The notes under the pieces were generated by a model that saw only the letters and a list, made by a program, of their open reading frames with translations, did no database searches and was not told the origin of the DNA. This document shows positions 59,170 through 64,000 of a stretch of 64,000 bases of DNA, one piece after another; the stretch's first letter is position 1, and every line of letters starts with the position of its first letter. The position numbers and the translations under genes were made by a program. The stretch is from Mucor racemosus (Eukaryota; Mucoromycota; Mucoromycetes; Mucorales; Mucoraceae): contig JAPEHQ010000001.1 of assembly GCA_027405735.1 (NCBI GenBank), forward strand, positions 6,634,001 through 6,698,000, in the 5' to 3' direction.

Positions 59170-61300
59170 TTTTTCATAAATTGAAACCACAAGTTAAAGA
59201 GATGAGACAAGAAGCACACGAATTCAGACCCGATAGAGATGAATTGAGACTAGGTAAATATGAAGTAAGACCAGATGAGTATTAATTGAAAAACTGATGA
59301 ACATAAAAGAGCATACCTTTATACCAAAAGAGCATAGATTGAGACCAGTTAAAGATAAAATAAGACCAGATAAACATGAATTTTGACTACATCAGGATAA
59401 CTTGAAAGCAAATGAGTATAAATTGAGACCAGATACAAATGGATGGAGACCAAACCAGAATAAATTAAATCCAGATAGAAATGAATTGAGAACAGACTTG
59501 AATGAACCAAGATTAACTGTGAATAAATAGAAATCAGATCAGCAAGAATTAAAATAGACCAGATGTAAACCACTTGATACCAGAGAAAAATTAATGGAGT
59601 TGAGACGAGCATAAATAATGGACAACAGATAAACATGAATGGAGGCCAGACGAGCAAACCTAAAGACGAGATAAGAATAAAATGAGATAATATACTGATA
59701 AAATGGGACCAGAAGTGCATGAATACAGACCAGATGAGCATGAAAATAAAGACTATACGTTGATAAAGGTAGAACGGATGTGCATTAAGTGAGACGAGAA
59801 GTGCATAAAGAAAAACCAGATATTGATAAACCTATGCTATATAAACATAAATTGAGACCAACAGTGCATAAATAAAAACCAGATGTTAAAAAACAATACC
59901 AGATGTGCATACATTGAAACCAGGTAAGCATGTAATGAGACCAGATGAAACCAGAAAGACGAGATGCTAATTATACGATACCAGATGCGCATTAATTCAA
60001 ATGAGGAGCGCATAAAAGAAAACCAGATATGCATAAACCTAAACCAGATAACTATGAATTGAAACCATATCAGCATTAAATTGAAATTAAATAAGCATGA
60101 GTTCAAACCAGATAAGCACGAGTTGAAACCAGAAGAGCATGTATTGAGACCAGACGAGCATGAGATGAGACTAGGAGAGCATGTTATGAGATCAGATAAA
60201 CATGAAGTAAAACCAGAAATACTTGAAGAAGGACCAAACATTGATAAATTGAGACTGAAAGTACATGAATGGAGATCTGATGAGCATAAAATGAAACCAT
60301 ATAAACCTGAGTTGAGACCAGAAGTAAATTTGAGAGTTATATGTAGATAACGATTATTTCCAATACAAATAAAATAAAGACTACAAGCGATTATATCACG
60401 GAGAACGTAGGGTCTTTATTATTAAGTTAAAAAGGAAGCCAGGAGCCATCAGGTCCTGGATTCTAAAAGTATTTATACCATTTCAATTCCATTTGGATGT
60501 CAGGTTCAATATGGGATTGAAATGAGATTTAACATAAATAATAGGCAAAAACCTACAAAATTAATCGAAACCAGATATTGCTTCAATACCATACGATACC
60601 CAGAATACTACCAGATATAGTGAAGAACCGAGACAAGACAAACACAAAAAGGCACCACGCAATTAAAAGATTTAGGGCAGTGGAAAGGGAGAATCAAGGA
60701 TCATGTAAGACAAACAGAAACCAGATAGATAAAGCAAGACGTCAGATAGAACCACATAGAGTAGGCCGAAACTTGATACAAGATATGAAAAACCAGATGT
60801 TGGCTGAAACGGACGAGGTGAATGACCATAGAGAGACAGCAGAATTAAAAACCAAGAAACGAGATAATAGCATATATGGAGAAACCAGATACCAGAAAAG
60901 CCATAGTAGAAGAGACAGATAGAATAAAAGACAAGCTAAACCTATATGAAAACCCAATGTTAACATAAAGTTACCAGGTATTGAAAGAGGTAAGAGGATG
61001 ACCATATATTACAGAAAGAGACCCGATTTGCGTATGATAGACCAAATTGCTCAGTAACGATAACAAATGTTGCAGACACGAGACCAGATGTTAAATAATA
61101 GAGACCAGATATTATGCTAAAAAAAAGGTGCTGGATCTTTGAGAAGAGAGGTAGATATTGCAGAAAACCGATTATTATTGAATATACCCAAAAAAAAGAT
61201 TAGATTAGAAGAAAGTAGAATATATTACGTTTTAGAAACATACCAGAAAGACCAGACCTTGCAAAAAAGAGAACAGACGCTAAAGAAAAGAGAGGTGCAA
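59170..61300 (+). repeat. Decayed 21-bp (heptad) tandem array
   Basis: About 2 kb of degenerate 21-bp repeats with consensus near GAGACCAGATGAGCATGAAT plus one base. The best kept part, 60081-60320, is open on the plus strand and encodes heptads such as KPDKHEL, KPEEHVL, RPDEHEM, RLGEHVM and RSDKHEV. Most other units have shifts or stops, although the ACCAGAT and GCATGAA cores and rough 21-bp spacing remain. The array is split by a solo LTR at 60331-60557. Open frames on the other strand (59349-59741, 59837-60241) are by-products of periodicity. Confidence 0.75.
60331..60557 (+). mobile_element. Solo LTR, family 2, inside the heptad array
   Basis: A 227-bp element starting TGAGAGTTATATG and ending AAACCTACA. 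It is flanked by exact AAATT repeats (60326-60330 and 60558-60562) and related to 37645-37876 and 8359-8579. The insertion closes the open heptad frame soon after RPEV. Confidence 0.85.
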
Positions 61301-61329
61301 TAGCAGAATTGAGGCATCAGCTATTAATT

Positions 61330-61690
61330 CCAATTATTTTGACTCTTAAACCCTAGCCAAGGGTGTGCCAAAAATCAGATAGCCAATAGCTGATACTTCA
61401 ATAGCTACCAACTGTTAGCTCAAATCATTTCGACTCTTAAACCCTGGCCAAGGGTGTGCCAAAATGAGATAGCCAATAGCTGATGGCTCAATAGGACAAT
61501 AGCTACCAACTGTTAGCTCAAATTATTTCGACTCTTAAACCCTGGTCAAGGGTGTGCCAAAAATCAGATAGCCAATAGCTGATAGCTCAATAGATACCAA
61601 CTGTTCGTTCAAATCATTTCGACTCTTAAACCCTGGCCATGGGTGTGCCAAAAATCAGATAACAAACAGCTGATAACCGCAGGTAAACAA
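61330..61690 (+). repeat. 91/98-bp tandem repeat, four units
   Basis: Four units each start near ATTTYGACTCTTAAACCC, continue with CCAAGGGTGTGCCAAAA, then ATAGCCAATAGCTGAT and CTACCAACTGTT. GACTCTTAAA recurs at 61341, 61432, 61530 and 61621, giving spacings of 91, 98 and 91. The 98-bp unit holds a short internal duplication (AATAGGACAATAG). No coding frame is common to all units. Confidence 0.8.
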
Positions 61691-63074
61691 TCGAAAGAAC
61701 CAAACGCAGATAAAATAAACCCTGTACCAGGATGAGCTAAAAGAAAGTTAAACAAGTGCAGCTTACTTGTTTTTCTTTTACTCAAACCTAGAATACTAGG
61801 AAAGTTTATGATAGAAGCTTCGTTAAAATTTCACGCACCAGACGTTACTTTAACGTCGAAACTCCCACCTAACCTTCAGCAACTACGTATAAAACTTTAT
61901 CTTGCGAGATACTATGGTAGACCTTAGCCAAAGGATAAGGCACGTACAAAATAGACTCGTGATTCCACCAAACCATAAGGTTTTGCTTCATCAAATTTAC
62001 CTGGTTGTCAAAAAAAAAAACAAAAAAACAGGGGGACCATCGTGTTTTTGAATAAACCCTAAAATTTGAGTTCCATTAATGACGTCTTCAAAATTTAGTG
62101 TAATTTGATTGAAATGCTGTTTATAAACTTGAACCACAATGTAAATGCAATCATCTGTGTTATAGAAATCATTGTTTTAGAGAGCGGTATATATTAGCAA
62201 TTTTATTTCGGGAGAGAAATTAATGGCCTATAGAGACAAGATACATCTATTTTGGAAACTTAACTAAATTTGACTCAATATTGGGCGAAAAAATTTGAAA
62301 ATTATCCGAAAACCATCTGAAACCATCCAGAATTTAAGTGGCAACAAAACTGTATCCTGAGGAACTTCGATCCAAGTAACTTCCAAATTTGCACGAGAGT
62401 TTGGTGCGCATCATCGTCCACGTAATGATGTTGAATGGCAACTTTCACAACCTACTGTCTGTTGAAAAAATAGTCGCCGAAGTGCACCTATATTTTGTTG
62501 CACACTTTCATTGAAAACAATTTAAATAAGGCATCTATAAATACTGATCCAAATAAGCTGCGACTCCACATAGACATAGATATGAATATTCATTAAAGGC
62601 ATTTCAGATACAGTATCAGCTTCTATGGGCTATTGTGCATTCGATAGGTTTGAACAACAAGTTGGTTATCTTCTATTTATGCCTTGTATGAAGGTCAATA
62701 AGCTCATTCGCTCTCGACGGATATGGATCCAAATAACCTCCCGTTGTAATAGCAGGTACTTTTTATGTTGGTCAACTGAATTGCAAAAGGTTTAGCCGCC
62801 TGAGTTGCTGTAGAAATGGAGAAATAAAAACTCATAAATGTTCAAATTTCAAACTATTCTGTATCACTTGTTTCAGATATTCCTTGAAATTTTTTATAAA
62901 ATCAAATAATGATTCAAAATTAAATTTTGAGGTTAGACTTAATGCACAGTGAGCCTATGAATAACATACAATCCTGGTCTCATTAATTAAAAATTATTTT
63001 TGAATGATCAATGCACGGCTGTCAAAAAGAAACCTGTTTTCCTTAGATTAAAAAGTTCCACTACTTTGAGGCTT
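61691..63074. other. Non-coding region with an R4 copy
   Basis: No gene is supported. A 39-codon stretch near 62385-62510 (LHESLVRIIVHVMMLNGNF) looks coding-like but is isolated. R4 copy 4 lies at 62688-62805 on the minus strand (reverse complement of GGCTAAACCTTTTGCAATTC and CAACGGGAGG). Confidence 0.4.
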
Positions 63075-64000
63075 CAAATCTTTGCAAAAGGGCAAGCTTT
63101 ACTGACACTTTCTAATAATAGTAAAATTTGTTTTGAAACGCTCCATAACAGATATGATAGTATACATATTTTTTGAGCACTTTTATTTTTCTGACACTTT
63201 TTTGACACTTTTTTTTTTTTTACATCCATATCATCCACCTCGTTAAGCTCTCTCAGACCCAATATAGTTTTTTTTTTCTTCAAAATACTGATATTTCGTG
63301 GAAATATCTTTCTCAAAAATGTGTACAAAAAGATACCTTCGTTTCTAGCTTCAATTTTTTCATTGTATACCATTATATTTGACATCTTAGATTGATTTCT
63401 TAAGCGGGGTAAAAGCAAGTGTTTCACTTTTGAAGCCTTTATACTCGCTGAGAAATCAACATGAATAGAAATAAGTCTTTTGTCAATATTCTGTAGCATA
63501 TTAAGTATAGCCCTACATTTTGTATTTCCTGATTATCTATTGAAATGGGGGCACGCTCCGATTTTGAATATCACCATATAAAATTATATAATTAGATATG
63601 CACATGTAACTGAGCTTGAATCCAAAAAGTGTTCAAATGGAAAAAAAATCCAAAAAATCCAAAAAAATCCAAAAAAAAATCTTGTATGTTTAATTACTCA
63701 CAAAAATGCATAGCAAGTTGGACTAGCGTATTAAATGTTTTAGGTTCAGTTTTTGATTCTGAATCGATCTGTGTAGGTTTTAAAAATATTTTTCTCATAA
63801 AATCTCTAGTAAATTTAGTGTCAAATTTTAACGGTTTTTGATCAAAAAGTACCCTTCATTCAAATGCAACCCTTAAATATTTTATTTTCACATTATGCGC
63901 AACAAAATTATCTACAAAATGAGTATTTATACGTAGTTGTAGCCCTATTTTTGGTGGGGATATACATTTTTTTGATCATTTTTTTTGGTCGGCAAAAATT
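63075..64000 (-). repeat. Dispersed repeat R3, copy 3, runs off the window
   Basis: It matches 37260-36640 in reverse and extends further in its protein-like part. The minus-strand frame at 63074-63499 (141 aa) is the most intact coding relic of the family: ISIHVDFSASIKASKVKHLL, KIEARNEGIFLYTFLR, LGLRELNEVDDMDVKKKK. It is truncated by the window edge. No domain is recognised. Confidence 0.5.

Noticed and set aside
59349..60241. Minus-strand frames of 130 and 134 codons opposite the heptad array
   Set aside because: They are open because of the 21-bp period and consist of hydrophobic repeat translation; the plus strand gives the cleaner heptads.
61330..61690. Tandem 91/98-bp units as a CRISPR array
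   Set aside because: Whole units are repeated with no short identical repeats separating unique spacers, and the genome is eukaryotic.

Overview
This AT-rich, intron-containing window is from a fungal nuclear genome. Short introns (about 45-90 bp with GTAAGT/TAG borders), poly-Gln/Asn-rich transcription factors and fungus-specific families (Ytp1, the fungal TRIC branch, Cys-3/MetR-type bZIP, a GATA factor with the fungal N-terminal domain) support this. The style suggests an early-diverging, Mucoromycota-like fungus; that placement is inference. No prokaryotic features, rRNA or CRISPR array were seen.

The window alternates between gene islands and transposon graveyards. Island 1 (1328-3356) is a GATA factor with two zinc fingers. 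Island 2 (17349-27297) holds a membrane-anchored cytochrome c peroxidase, a small coiled-coil protein, an RNase H-fold protein lacking most catalytic carboxylates, a TRIC-type cation channel, a Cys-3/MetR-like bZIP and a broken Ytp1 gene. Two isolated loci follow: a small secreted Cys-rich protein (30440-30949) and a decayed acyl-CoA synthetase (32522-35083). Island 3 (44592-52365) holds a second bZIP, a secreted acidic protein, a myristoylated CRIB-like protein and a GH47 alpha-mannosidase. Neighbours are transcribed as separate genes; no operon-like logic is evident.

The gaps at 4.5-17 kb, 36-43.9 kb and 53-64 kb are dense in repeats. At least five copies of a 2-3.5 kb unit carry a decayed fragment of a cytoplasmic dynein intermediate chain gene (C-terminal WD40 part, splice sites included). 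Two of them form an almost perfect 2.1 kb-arm inverted repeat centred at about 14127. Around them are solo LTRs of several families, five with exact 5-bp target duplications and one nested inside another; a TA-flanked terminal-inverted-repeat element in two copies; a 148-bp hairpin MITE with a TTA duplication; and several unassigned dispersed repeat families. No reverse transcriptase, integrase or transposase gene was recognised.

The right end carries a roughly 2 kb decayed array of 21-bp repeats that would encode heptads of the type K/R-P-D-E-H-E-L, broken by a solo LTR and bracketed by a 91/98-bp tandem repeat. I did not find a complete new multi-gene system. The best candidates for novelty are the dynein-fragment amplicon, the heptad array, the GATA-finger exon duplication and the RNase H-like pseudoenzyme.
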